This document shows positions 1 to 11,918 of a DNA stretch of 64,000 nucleotides, one piece after another. Numbering within the stretch: position 1 is the first letter of the stretch; every line of letters begins with the position of its first letter. Location of the stretch: assembly GCA_032622095.1 (NCBI GenBank), contig CP136068.1, forward strand, positions 118,717,509 to 118,781,508, in the 5' to 3' direction. Made by a program: the position numbers and the translations under genes. The notes beneath the pieces were generated by a model. That model did no database searches. It was not told the DNA's origin and worked only from the letters and a program-made list of their open reading frames with translations. The DNA is from Siphonodentalium dalli. Taxonomy: Eukaryota; Mollusca; Scaphopoda; Gadilida; Siphonodentaliidae.

Positions 1-998
1 AAACCAATTACTTTTCAATGTTTTCATACATAGTTACTTAGGCCATCGGAAATTAATTAATTGTTTCTTATTCAATTTTTTATCAGATCAGTGCGGGAGG
101 GAGGATTTTGTTATTATTGTTTATTCCCAATCTCAGTGATGAATGACTATTGCAATCCTGTATAAGGGGCCTAAACTGAAATACTAGAGATATGTAATGT
201 AATGGCCAACTCCCCGCTGAATATGCTGTTGGTCATTTGGCCCAGTGTCACTATCTATCATGGAGATCACTTACCATGTTTTCAATTGTAATGGGTGTAT
301 GATATCTCGACTTAAAGCAGCGTGCTTTACTCATCGGTACAAACATTTCCGGGTTGTTCCGATTTCGAGGAATTCGAAACCAGATAGAATGGAACGAACA
401 AAGTAATAACATAAGTAAATGCAGTAAAGCTTCCCGCAGTAACATTCTCTTGTAACATTCTCCTATAGCTCGTATCATATTAACCCAATGTACTGTGTGT
501 CATAGCTATTGGTGTAATCAGCTCTTCGCTGCCACCTTAGTCAGGGGAGATTTTGGTCACCGGCCTTCTTATTTGTATTTTCAGGAGGTATATCACTGCC
601 CCTACAATCAGGCATCTGCCACTATTTGTTCAATTCGCTGAGTGCTAATAGTGTTAGCACACAAACGGGTGTACTTATCAATTAAACTACCACCATCTCG
701 ACTACTGCTTGAAGTGGGCTTACATATATAAATTTGATATAATTTCAAAGTTTGAGATATCAACTAATTCATCGGCAAAAATTTTGTTTCCGAAATACAG
801 ACTATATCATATATATTCAAAAATATCATATATATTCAAAAATATTTCATACATATTTCACTTCTTTGTTTTAAAAAAAACTACCTCGTTTGGGCGACAT
901 GGGGCCTGCGACCTTTTATGGAATTCCATTGTACCAGTAGAACTATGTTAGTACTCAAGGGCATGTCCAGTAAAGTGGTCATAATATTATGCTTTCAG
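1..998. other. 5' edge, no gene recognised
   Basis: No exon with convincing splice sites or recognisable protein similarity was seen on either strand. If the STING call at 999 is right, this stretch is the end of the preceding intron, and earlier STING exons lie before the window. Around 815-855 there is a short AT-rich tandem of ATATATTCAAAAATAT-like units. Positions 886-925 resemble 34418-34456, a dispersed repeat fragment. Confidence 0.5.
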
Positions 999-1185
999 AC
1001 CTACTACTTCGGTGGACATTACGCAACGCCAGTAGTGGCTCTCCAAGACATGATGAAAGGAACAATTACAGACATGGGTAAAGTTGAGATGCAGAAACAA
1101 GTCCTGCAATTTAGGGATGAGTTGGAAAAAACTCTCAGCAAAGACAAAACTCTTGAAAGGACATATTCCTTGATTATCCATGATG
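999..1185 (+). CDS. STING (TMEM173)-like ligand-binding domain exon
   Basis: Internal exon of a STING homologue, the ER membrane receptor that binds cyclic dinucleotides such as 2'3'-cGAMP and triggers innate signalling. The acceptor is ATGCTTTCAG ending at 998 and the donor is G|GTAAG at 1186. The exon starts in phase 0 and ends in phase 1 (62 codons plus one base). Its peptide begins TYYFGGHYATPVV, followed by an amphipathic stretch (QFRDELEKTLSKDK) and a strand (RTYSLIIHD). This matches the order of human STING from about residue 255 to 315: the YATP motif with T263, the long helix, then the RLIAY strand. Human E260, a base contact with T263, aligns to His here. Joining across the phase-1 boundary to 33445 makes an Asp codon and continues the domain. 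The transmembrane region and first part of the ligand-binding domain must lie upstream of the window. The call rests on motif order from memory, not on a search. Confidence 0.8.
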
Positions 1186-1261
1186 GTAAGACTGTTAGTT
1201 ATTATTCCCCAACCTTGGGTTATAGTTATGAGCTCTGTCTATCCATCTAGCCGTCTGTCAT

Positions 1262-1335
1262 TATGTACATTTTTTTTCTGATTCAATTTGAAATCAGCCC
1301 GATTCAATTTGAAATCGGCTGTCCTGATTCACATT
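1262..1335. repeat. Short 21-bp tandem repeat
   Basis: GATTCAATTTGAAATC occurs at 1280 and again at 1301, and a degraded third start follows at about 1324. It is too short to assign to a family. Confidence 0.6.
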
Positions 1336-1749
1336 GTATTGAATAATTTGCACTAGGTACATTCTCGTGGTTTCCGCGTGCAGATGGAAACAGTTTCACA
1401 ATTGATCTACAAATAGACTGCACAATCTCTGCAATAATGACTGCTGTATTCCAAGAATTGTGGGTCACTCAACTGAGTCAGACGGGAATTGATTATAAAA
1501 CCATTCGGCAAACTTCGCCACCCTCCGCTCCGTATACGTCTACTGGGTAAGGAGTTAAAAATGATAGAAATGGTTTATTCCATTACTTATTGTAGTACAC
1601 CCATCTTTATTTATGACGACGAGCTGCATGAATATTTTATTAATACTGTCTTGTTACTTCTGAATATCATCACATTAGTGGTATATGTCTATTGTACAGA
1701 TGGTGCAATATACTGTTTCGATAAAATATCCATCGATCTCTTATCTGTA

Positions 1750-2110
1750 TTAGTAGAGTCGCTTATGTCCGATTTTGGGCTCCCGTGGGAAAATCATGAA
1801 CAAATATAGAGACCATGCTCATGAGCCAGTATATGGTCTCTACTTCAGAAAAAAAATTGTTAGAACCCCTGGGGTCGGGACTGGGTTGTCTGATGACGTC
1901 ACAAAGATGGCCGCCATGCTCATTTTCTTAAATTCGCTATTGTTGGATTTCATGATAAAAATATAATTGTGATATAAAATATATGACAATCCTTTTGTAA
2001 AGTGTATGGTGTGACGCCATGTTATATTTACAAATAAAAATTTGTTCTCTCGATCAAAGATGGCCGCCAATATGGCGTCCGGAAGTGGGAAAATTGATGA
2101 TTTTCCATAT
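1750..2110 (+). repeat. Dispersed repeat, left copy of an inverted pair
   Basis: The segment runs from TTAGTAGAGTCGCTT through a CGTGGGAAAATCATGAACAA region to GATGACGTCACAAAGATGG and AAGATGGCCGCC. The reverse complement of 6240-6590 has the same landmarks in the same order, so the two are inverted, diverged copies about 4.1 kb apart. No coding capacity is evident. It could be the two ends of one old element or two independent insertions. Confidence 0.55.
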
Positions 2111-2727
2111 AAGTCGCCTACGTCATTTCCGATTGTATCTAACTGGTGACGATTAGAGAACAAATACCTCCTCAATCTTGATAACGAATCACGTAGGCAT
2201 CAAAATAATTTATTTCTTGGATCATAACCTTGATTTTCTTCTCCGAATTCGATAGTTTAAAGGAAATGGTATGAATTTTCACCAAAATATACTTTTTTAT
2301 TTTCTAACTATTTCCTCAAAGAATAATATTGGAAATAATCGGTGTTGGAAATGAGTGGGATCTTGACATGAGGCATCTACATCTAACTGGATCCAGACAC
2401 TATCAACTTAATCCAAGATGGCTTCCAAAATGGCGGCCAAAATTCGATAATACGCAAATTTTAGCCTCTTTCACCCAATTACGTTTCTGTCATGTAGAAG
2501 GAGAATGGAGTAGACTAATTTGCTTCTTCCAAATAAATAATCACCATGTTATGACACATTCCTATTAGTTTTCTTATCGCAATGACTCAAAATGGGAGTT
2601 CATATGACAATTATTTTCTAAAATAAGCATCGTGAAAATTCGCCGAACGTTAGAATTGTTTATACATCAAATAACATGTCCACTACAGGAGAACGATATT
2701 TCGGTATTAGATTTATGAATGAATGTA
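2111..2727. other. Non-coding, repeat-derived sequence
   Basis: No gene recognised. Around 2410-2450 another AAGATGGC...ATGGCGGCC motif recurs, linking this stretch to the same repeat family as its neighbours at 1906, 2057, 2774 and 3175. Confidence 0.4.
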
Positions 2728-3530
2728 CTCCTATTTAGATAGTCCGAAGTTAATAATATCTTATTGTAATCGAGATGGCCGCCATGGCGGCAATATATCC
2801 CACCTTGTAAGAATTATACATATGCAAATCGTTATCGTACATGGGCTTTCGGTGAGAACATACCATTCACTATATAAAACCGAAATATATGTTCAAGCAT
2901 GATACGTATATGGACTTGTGCCAAATTCTATTCTGATATTATATAAATATTTTAATAGAGACCAATATGGTATATGGAGATAATAATGAAGCTGCCAACG
3001 TCAGGCGATGTCAGCTATCAGAGCTCAAATGATGCATTTGATCGCCATACGTTCATGCATATCGATAACGATTGAGTATATCTACTCGTATACCTAAAGG
3101 TCTAGCTACGGACTCAATCAGATATATACTCCTATTTAGATAATCCGAAGTTATTAATATCTTATTGTAACCGAGATGGCCACCAATGTGGCGGCAATAT
3201 ATCCCACCGTGTAAGAATTACCCATATGCAAATCGTTATTTACATGGGCTTTCGATGAGAACATACCATTTACTATATAAAACCGAAATATATGTTCAAG
3301 CACGATAAGTATATGGACTTGTGCCAAATTCGATTCTGATATTATATAAATATTTTAATAGAGACCAATATGGTATATGGAGATAACAATGAAGCTGCCA
3401 ACTTCAGGTGATATCACCTACCAGAGCTCAAATGATGCATTTGATCGCCATACGTTCATGCATATCGATAACGATTGAGTATATCTACTCTTATATTAAA
3501 AGGTCTAGCGGCGGACACAATCAGATTACT
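2728..3530. repeat. 401-bp tandem duplication
   Basis: Two direct copies begin at about 2728 and 3129 with ACTCCTATTTAGATA, proceed through GATGGCC..GGCGGCAATATATCCCACC, and end at a TATCTACTC..TA..AAAGGTCTAGC motif. Copies differ by scattered substitutions and small indels, so the duplication is not recent. No ORF is conserved between the copies. Confidence 0.8.
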
Positions 3531-6239
3531 GTGTATAGCTAACAGTGACTGGCTTAAACCAGGAGATCGCCCGGGGCCTTATTCGGATAGTATAACTATA
3601 CTTTAATTTTGTCCATTTCACCATGGTACATGAATCCTTGTATGGGTACTCTTGGTAATTGTAATGGAAAATCGACACAAAATTATCGCTTCTACCATTC
3701 TGGCAAAGATATATCTGGAGGAAGAAATGTTGATGATTGCCTCTTGCTTAGACTGCTACTTGTCACCAGTTCATACTAAGTACCGGTACATTTCCACGTG
3801 TGCATTAATATGACGACCAAGATTGTATCGTGAAAATTTTGAACCAGAACTCAAGCAATATATTCACTTGAATTACAGCGATATTAGCATATGTTTGTAT
3901 TACTACATGTATGCATATAATTAGTTTAATATACAAGTAGCGCTGATGTGTTTCTAGACCATCACACTCTCCCTTAGATGGGGTGAATGTAGAATGATTC
4001 CCGGAAATGACTCACATAAGCCTGCACAGTTGATGTCGACTCCAGTCCACGATGAAACGTACACTTATTATTGTATTATTCATGGAATACATATTGTTTA
4101 AACTAAAGCCTATCTGATCAAACTGGATTGCTTATCAAGTGAATATATATGGAGCTCTTCGTGCAATAGCCGCCCCATGACCGTTTAGATTTCTGCTGAA
4201 GTTGATCCATATATTCCCTTGGTTGGGGTTGATTATCATGATGAATGAATGCAGCATGATATATACAATTTATAGGATATAGCCAGACTGATGTGATAAT
4301 TCCTAGTCGAACAGAATTACAACAGTTTGATGAATTATGATATAGATGGAGCGGCATATATAATATGATCTGAAAGATGCCATTATTATAGTGAACCATG
4401 GCCACCTTCATAGTTACGCGTGCTAATTCAACTTCCTTCATTTCCTTTGGTTCATGATAATATTCTGCCTCAGAATCAACATGGCCCGACACGAGCTGTT
4501 ATTAACTACACTATTACTTCACATTGTGTTGTAAGAAATTAGTGGACTACTTTGCCCCATTATGTCATTTTGATCAGTATTCAGAACCTGGATTCCAGAG
4601 TATATTGGACATAATAAATCAAACTGATGACTTGCCACCAGAAGACCCATCATTACCAATGGATTCTACACCGTGTGGCCGCACAGTTCGTCAAAACACA
4701 TGAATTAGTAATATAATAAGTATCGCCTGTCTATTTTTGGCTGATATCTATTACGTTTACCATTCATATTCGTTCGTAATCTAAACTGCAGGGTTGGACA
4801 TGCAGAGCAGTTGCGCAGTCACCTGTTGATTTCGATTAACTTCAAAATAATCATTAATCAATCGGCAGCAAAATCATTACCATTGCCAATAACCACTTTC
4901 CTTTTGAACTGTACAAACGCAATGCATTGTCCCACTAAACTTCTATGCCTAAATCATAGAAATCAATTTGCTGTATACTATCAATGTACCATAACATGCC
5001 TACTGTCTTCTTACCAAGACATCTTTCGTATTAGATTAACTGAACACGAGGAAAAACAAGAACCAGACACACACTTCGCTTGGTTTATGATAATGTTTAT
5101 TTCAACTGAATAAACATGTCCTGAGATGTCAATAACCTATAGTAACGTCACATAAGAACTTCACACATGGCATGAGAGTGGTTCGACTACTTTGTTGAAT
5201 ATCATCATCCATAATATTCACAATATATCACTTTAATCTTGATACGGACGCTACCCCTTATACGAATATAGTATCCACCTGTGGGGGTCTATTCTATTTT
5301 GATATGGCATGGTTATCATTACGAATGGAACCTGCCAAGTTCAGCAAAACGAGGTTCAAATGGTGTTACCGTGCAAATTTAATTCAAGGTTACACGGCAT
5401 CTATCGGCGAGACAAGCATGCCAAATGACAGCCATATAATTAATTCTACTATTGGTTGCGTTTTGTAAACAAGGATGTGTTGTTTCTTGTTTGCCAAGAA
5501 TAATTGTATAGCTGAGAAGTACAATCCCACCTCATAGATATCACAATAAATAGTTATGTGTTGCTATCATATATGATACACTATAGGCATTTTCTACTGA
5601 GGAGATATCATGGAAAGAACTAACACCAAAGCTTATCTGCATCATCAATTGCATTTTATATGGTAACCACCATTATTTCTCTATTAGTTCTCTGGCCTAG
5701 AGTATAGCACAGAAGGCTAGACATTGAGATGGTAAAATTTGTCCCTCAAGCTAAGATGGAGGTCTACACATACTTTCTAATTTCACATAGAGAGTTGGAT
5801 TTCCTATTTAACTCCCACCTCACTTAATATCAGGAAATTTGAAGAGGTGACACGTATGCCGTATAGGACATCCGTTAATTTGCATAAGAAATTAAAGCTA
5901 TGCGCATTTACTGAAAAGTAGCCGATAAAATGAACAGTTCTGTTGATGTTTGATAATAATTCCGTATGTGGCACGAATATTTCCCTCTCACTGAATTCCG
6001 CTCATATCTTGAAATCTATTGCTAGAATATCGGAATTGATTTTTGACAAAATGCAATAAATAATTCGGTTGTCTAAAGTGGATTTTTGACAGATCGAACA
6101 CGTTTTGTACAATAAAATTGATGCACTACACTGTTGAAGTAATAAGAAAACAACACTGAATTGTCACAATTCGCAGTCGCTACCAAACGGAAGATCATTT
6201 ACATGAGATTCTTGAAAATCGCAAAATCGTTGATTTTCT
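3531..6239. other. Intronic sequence without a recognised gene
   Basis: No confident gene. A run of 55 sense codons at 4536-4703 (+), reading LVDYFAPLCHFDQ early and PCGRTVRQNT before its stop, has protein-like composition but no start codon, no strong splice sites and no family I recognise. It may be decayed transposon coding sequence. The rest is AT-rich. Confidence 0.4.
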
Positions 6240-6590
6240 GGTGCCATTTTGGCAGCCATCTTTGACCTAGAATAACATTTTCCCGTGAGTTTGGGTACTG
6301 TACTTTGAGAACTACTATTGATGAATTGCCCTTACTGAAAAAAATGTATAACAATTAAGAAATATGCGCAGAATCCATCAGTTCTTATGACAACCCTACA
6401 TCTGAACTGAACTGATAATGACGTCATCTTTGTGACGTCATAATTCCCTCCAGTCGCGGACCTATGAAGTCTAACAAACTTTTTCGGACAAAGTAAGTGA
6501 TACCCTATCATAATATCATAGTCTCTACATTTGTTCAAATAATTCCCACGGAAGTACAGAAGCGACTCTACTAATAGTTTGGAAGCCTCA
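6240..6590 (-). repeat. Dispersed repeat, right copy of an inverted pair
   Basis: Reverse-complement counterpart of 1750-2110. It carries the GACGTCATCTTTGTGACGTC block near 6420 and the AGCGACTCTACTAATAG end near 6562-6580. Together with the left copy it brackets the 401-bp duplication. Confidence 0.55.
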
Positions 6591-7110
6591 CAGTAGTGTC
6601 ATTTATTCACACCAGGTTAAAAAATTATATGGCGTTCCATATTTTCCGATAACTATTGGGTTGTTCATAATGGTTCATGCACTTCCGAAATTTATGGAAT
6701 CAACAATAATGCATGAATCAACCTTAAACTCTGAGATTCCTAACATTTAACCTATGACTGTGCTGCGAGGGGTGTGGATGTCACTGACTCTATGGTGCCA
6801 CCTGGACATTCCCCATACTCGCACGACTACCTGTCGCCATCACTCTGTGTGCGTTCCGGGGAGCCATTAACACGCACGCGACTTAAGCTCTGGTCCCTGG
6901 GGAAGTCGTGCTGGAGTTTCCCTGTGCATATTTATTTTGTTGGTTCCTGGCTTCTGGATAGATTGCCCTTATATTAGCCAAACTCTTTGAGAATTGTGCA
7001 GTGTTTGGGTTCTTATTTCTATTGAACTCATTGTAATTTGGGTTTTTTTCTGGTTATTATATTGACACTTCTGATTAAATGGTGGGATCTTCTGGTTAGA
7101 TGTGTGATTG
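6591..7110. other. GC-rich flank downstream of the gag remnant
   Basis: From about 6765 to 6900 the base composition becomes clearly more GC-rich than the surroundings and similar to 7111-10130. It may be further 3' sequence of the minus-strand retroelement. No protease, reverse transcriptase or integrase motif was found, and no long terminal repeat could be matched between here and the region above 10132. Confidence 0.35.
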
Positions 7111-7830
7111 TTAGTGGGTGGTGGGCCGTTGGTTGAGTTGTTTTCCCTGGCCGTGTGACCGCATAATGTCGTTAGTGGATTTCATTAGATAAGTTGATAG
7201 TCGACCCATGTCCGTTGTCAATTGGGAGATATCACTGAAAATTTTCGATTTAAATTGATCAATATCCCCCTGGAGCCTGGTTATTCTGTCGTCTTCCTCC
7301 CAAGTAAGTGACACGGGCGACATTCCGAATGAGTCTTGCCTGGCTTCCGTCTTTTCCTCAACCCGGTTCGACAACATGTACTGGACACTACTCTTTGCTT
7401 CCTCCAATGACTCATGCATAATGCCTTGATGGAATCTTGCTGCCTCTCTATCCCTCAATCCATGGCAAAACCTCGACGCCAGATGACCCTCCAACAATTT
7501 GGTTGGCATACCCACGAAAACCTTACCCCCCGATCTTGATTTCGATCAGCCCAATCATCAAGGGACTCTTGGGGTTTCTGACAGGCATTATGGAAGAGAT
7601 TGCACAAAGTGTCAGGTGGCAAGGTTTCACCAAATCGGCTGGGAAATCTCCCCATCATCCATTCGAAACCCTCCTCTGGGTTTTGTTCTTTCATCATGGA
7701 GAAATAATCGGAGGCCTTCCCCTCCAGGGCCAAATAAAGTGTGACGCGTCTTTCTGAATCGATCATGCGTTCCGTTTTGACAAAAACCATGATTTTATCA
7801 CGGAAGGCCGCAAATTTTCCTTTGCCGTCC
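7111..7830 (-). pseudogene. Frameshifted retrotransposon gag core
   Basis: The first frame (from about 7830 down to 7516) reads KFAAFRDKI, then LYLALEGKASDYFSMM, RFPSRFGETLPPDTL and QESLDDWADR. After a frame change near 7510-7530 the second frame continues with HLASRFCHGLRDREAARF and SLEEAKSSVQYM. This order (a LEGKA-type helix, an RFG segment, an SLDDWADR segment, then a CxGxxDREA segment and an SLEEA helix) is what I know from capsid-like Gag proteins of Ty3/gypsy-type elements in invertebrates. A Gag capsid would package element RNA. The frame break, if not a sequencing error, inactivates it. No zinc knuckle is visible before the stop at 7111. Confidence 0.65.
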
Positions 7831-8276
7831 TATTGTAGAATACATTGGGGCCTTATACCTTTCTCCCCCGTAGGATTCGTGGTTACGACCATTCTGTCCC
7901 TGGGAAACTGAGGAATCAATCCCCTGGTGACGAACCGGTGATGGCGACGAGCTACTGCTACTTGAACTAGCAGTGCTATCTTTTCGACTCTTTCTATGTT
8001 TTCTACTCCGCACTGGGGGTGATGAGACACTACGAGATTCACTTCCTTTTTGGGATTGGACCCCCATATACAATGACTCCGGTTGAACGTCGTCAATGAA
8101 TCTCCGGCTGATGTCGCGTTCTTTCAATTTCCTTATTTGTCGGCTAATTTAATCAAATTCCCCCATAGAGGCTGAAGAAACCTGCCCAGTGTCAACACGA
8201 ACATGTCTTTCCCTATGTGAACTGGTTGTGTCTGAGTACCCATCAGAATACACTCACTCGGGCGAAAACCGGAAGA

Positions 8277-8690
8277 GCCAGCCAAAGCCCTCCGCGAATG
8301 TTGCTCCCTGAGTGGAACAGTGGTGTCAATGTACATGTCGGAAGACATACGCTCGGGACGAAAACCGGGCGAGCCAGCCAAAGCCCTACGCGAACGTTCC
8401 TCCCTATGCGGAACAGTGGTGTCGAGCTATCTATCTGAAGCACTCGCTCGGGGCGATAACCAGACGAGCCAGCCAAAGACCTCCGCGAATGTTCCTCCAT
8501 GTGCGGAACAGTGGTGTCAGTATACACGTCGGAAGACATCTGCTCGGGGCGAAAACCGGGCGAGCCAGCCAAACCCCATCGCGAATGTTCCTCCCTATGC
8601 GGAACAGTTGTGTCGGGTATCTATCTGAAGGCACTCGCTCGGGACGAAAACCGGTCGAGCCAGCCAAAGCCATCCGCGAATGCTACTGAT
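8277..8690 (-). repeat. 95/96-bp tandem repeat inside gag
   Basis: GCCAAAGCC-type unit starts recur at 8281, 8377, 8472, 8568 and 8663, a spacing of 95 or 96 bases. On the minus strand one unit reads as about 32 residues containing LAGSPGFRPER and DTTVP. Units of 96 bp preserve the frame, whereas the 95-bp spacings shift it, so the array is no longer one continuous coding repeat. Confidence 0.85.
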
Positions 8691-8992
8691 GACGAATGGT
8701 TTTGTCAATTCCTGGACTGGTGTTGCCCGAAGTGGCAAATTCGTCCCAACCCAGTCTGCCCGCTTGTAATTGTTCCCAGTTCTTGGAGTCGGGATAAAGC
8801 CCCTGGGTGTCCGGCCTGACCGTATCTGCCCGTGCCCAAATAATGTCTAACCCCGAAAATTCCTTGGCCATAATGTCACCGTCACGTTCACTCTCCGAGG
8901 ACGATAAACAATTACCCTTTGAGCTAAAAGAGGAGCAGGTGAGAGTTCCCGAAGTGTCATGCTCCGATGATAACCAAGATGATGCGGAACCC

Positions 8993-9165
8993 CTTGATGA
9001 ACCAGATGACATCGATGCACCCGATGACCTTGATGCACCCGATGACCTTGATGCACTCGATGACCTTGATGCACTCGATGACCTTGATGCACCCGATGAC
9101 TTTGATACACCCGATGACCTTGAGGCATCTGGTGGCTTTAATAACCCTAATGACCTTGAGGCCAC
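8993..9165 (-). repeat. 18-bp in-frame array coding a Ser-rich hexapeptide
   Basis: About nine units of GATGCACCCGATGACCTT occur with substitutions. On the minus strand they encode SRSSGA-like hexapeptides within an open frame of 235 codons (9390-8683). Because the unit is a multiple of three, copy-number change keeps the frame. The serine/arginine bias suggests a flexible or basic linker in the element's protein. Confidence 0.8.
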
Positions 9166-10132
9166 CAATCTTTTAGAAACGCCCAACTCATCTAATTTAT
9201 CATCTATACCAGGTGTATAACCATGTGCACGTTCACTGTCATGATAGCTTTGAATTAGGGGGACATAATCGGAGTCATAATCAGTATATGAGTCGTCTGT
9301 ACCGGTACCGTGTGTATAACCACTTTGACTGTCATGGTCGCTTTGAATTAGAGTCACATAATATTGCACACCATAGTTATCAAAACCCATATTCTGGTTT
9401 AAATCAGAACAACTCTGAACAACTCTGGAAGACGAAGAATAATTGTATTTATTGATTGATCTCTCATCAACATGATTTATCCGATTGTGTGACTCGAAAT
9501 CGGAATTATATGTTACGTCTGAGCGCCGATTGGTTCTGACAGAACATGGGCTACTCTGGATACATGTATCTTCGCGACTGACTCGATATACACTTGGCGA
9601 ATATGAGTGAGAAACAATTGGCCCTGCATAACACTGTGATGTTGCAACATTGTTTGCATAACACGATTGGTTTGACGCGCGTTCTCGTATAACCTTTCAA
9701 AGTTTAAGGTCATTTGTGGGAACATTATGCGTACTCAGGACATTGATCGGAGATAGAAAAATTAACTCGCTCAAGTCGTTCAGAAACCGACAGTACAATC
9801 CCCTTAGTAGATCCGTCGTTCCAATTTATCGGCGTCATTGGAACATAACTTCCCTTCGCGCTTTGCTTAAAGCCGCGTTGACCCGAGTCCGTACGATTTT
9901 GTTCTGTATATTCAAATCCGAAATCTTCGAACCGACCACCCAAGTCACTCTTACTTTCGATATCGTTCGTCGGTTCCGCGCAGACAATGTCCGCGCACGA
10001 ATCGCCTTGAGAGTTTCTTCCAGATTCTGATAGCAATGTGCCATTTGACAAGGAGTTACTTTCGCACAAAGAATTGAGTCTTACAATCTGGACACGCAGA
10101 ACCTCGTTCTCGCTTTGCAAATGACCCCGCAC

Positions 10133-11918
10133 GGAGGGATCTTAATTTACCCGACTCTCCCTCCATCCCGTTTAACTAGACCAGAAAGGAAACAATTGTG
10201 CAACGAATCGTGCCTCAAATCACGCGCTTCGTTCGTCATTTTTGTTGAATCCGCGTGGTCACGTGGTCCAAGCCATTGACATATGCCAATGATTCGGTGT
10301 TTTGACAATTACTCCCATGCTGAAGAAACTGAAACTGTTCAGCCATTAACACAGGTTATTGACGCGCTTTTTTCTGAAAATCAATATTTTCTTCCAAAAA
10401 AAACCGAAACCGTAACTTCAAGTGAATAAATCACAAATTACGCCGCGATCGAATGCCTGTATAAATTGACATGAACATGTATATAGTTGCCGACACAAAT
10501 GTTTACCACTATAATGACATATTTGAACCATAACCAATTTAACACTGACTTAAACTCTAACAATTCCCATGTGAGACACAAGTCAACTGTAAGTAACACT
10601 TCTGGTTTGTAAAACCAACAAACTGTACCCTGAAACAATACCTGTTCTAATATCACCAACTAGTATTTTCCAGTGATAGTAAACACAAACTCCACAGTGG
10701 TTCAAGTATTACTTCAAATGGGTTATATTAACAAATTAACAATAGCACATTTACTTCACCAAAATAATGGCCACAAACGTTAGCAAACAAATTACTGTTC
10801 ATTGCACATGCACCATACACTAGATCAAACCAGACAGATATTTCCCATACTTAGTTAACTGTATCCAACCCACGAAGTTTCATATATGTATGTCGGTGCC
10901 CCGTGAACTGCTTTTCACGTCAAAAACAAACCTCTGCCCTACACCCACATCCCTCACAATTTATAAACTTTAGATGGTAAACCTAGTATAAGGATACACA
11001 ATGTCGTTTCTCGAACCCAATCACCTGAAATAAATACACATCGACAACAGCATCTCAAAACCCGAAACACCTGTCACTTTTGTAACACAATAAGACTACT
11101 GCATCCAACAACAATCTCAATTGAGTTCAATAATCATTACAATTTTAACACACAACAGCATACTCGATCTCAACACTATTCCAAATGACCACTTGCATCC
11201 ATTCGAAAAACAATTTGCATCCGGGTACTTTTCAGTCAAAAAATATAATGCAACCACAGACTCAATAAAATATATTTGTTAAAAGAAAACAAATCCCGAA
11301 ATTCAGAATATACATCACATTCGGCATTTCACAAAGTCAGCAATAATTTCGAGCAGGATATTCAGAAAAAAGACAACCAAAACGTAATTTCTTCAGTGAT
11401 ATTTTCAAACACCAGAAAATCGAAAAAATAAGACATTTATAATTATTTCCAAATAAATTTCGTGGAACTTGCTTGGCACACTCGTATACTACCATTGATC
11501 ATTTACCCCAACTATCACAAAAACCGAGCAAATATTATGCAGAATTCGAATTGCATGCTCGCAGTTCCATTATTAGAACTTTGGTCTATGAGTTCTGCGA
11601 TGTCAACCAAGTTCTAATTGTGTTATATTGGGGTCAACGTACTGAAAAGGCATCGATGTGTTTAAAATGATGAAATATTTAATAATATGAAGAATTAGAA
11701 GATGGTAACAATATCACCGTCAATGTCTGTTGGTATCTGCATGATGGAACAGTGATGTATATATGCGTCCTCATCCGACGGCGGTCTATAGCCGAGAGAG
11801 CGAATGTTATTGTTCTCCTGGTAAGCTGACCGCTTCACAGTTCATGATCATAGCGCATTGAGTAGAATTACAACAGTCAGCTCGCTTTGTCCACTCTAAT
11901 CACGACACTAGGTCACGT
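10133..11918. other. No gene recognised
   Basis: AT-rich sequence with many short ORFs in all frames. None has a recognisable motif, paired splice sites or biased composition. It may include untranslated or terminal sequence of the minus-strand element to its left, but no terminal repeat was found. Confidence 0.4.

Larger units (their letters stand above)
7111..10132 (-). mobile_element. Truncated LTR-retrotransposon-like element (gag region only)
   Basis: A run of minus-strand reading frames covers about 3 kb with base composition unlike the AT-rich surroundings. In element order these are an N-terminal part (10132-9725 and 9725-9513), a serine-rich repeat region (9390-8683), a 32-residue tandem repeat region (8690-8277), an Arg/Ser-rich linker (8127-7830) and a gag core (about 7830-7111). 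Frame changes and stops break it in several places. No pol genes follow, and I could not find LTRs, a primer-binding site or a target-site duplication, so it is probably truncated. It lies in the STING intron, antisense to that gene. Confidence 0.6.

Noticed and set aside
918-998. Reading the STING exon as a single-exon ORF starting at ATG 918
   Set aside because: The first 27 codons (MEFHCTSRTM...) have no STING similarity, and a polypyrimidine-AG acceptor ends exactly at 998. An intron-exon boundary is the better explanation.
987-1181. Minus-strand ORF over the STING exon
   Set aside because: Mirror of the coding exon with no independent motif.
8217-8819. Several overlapping plus-strand ORFs in the 96-bp array
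   Set aside because: They arise from the tandem repeat read on the other strand. The gag remnant and its composition point to the minus strand.
8807-9220. Asp/Leu-rich plus-strand ORF
   Set aside because: It is the complement of the 18-bp serine-coding array. The element is oriented minus.
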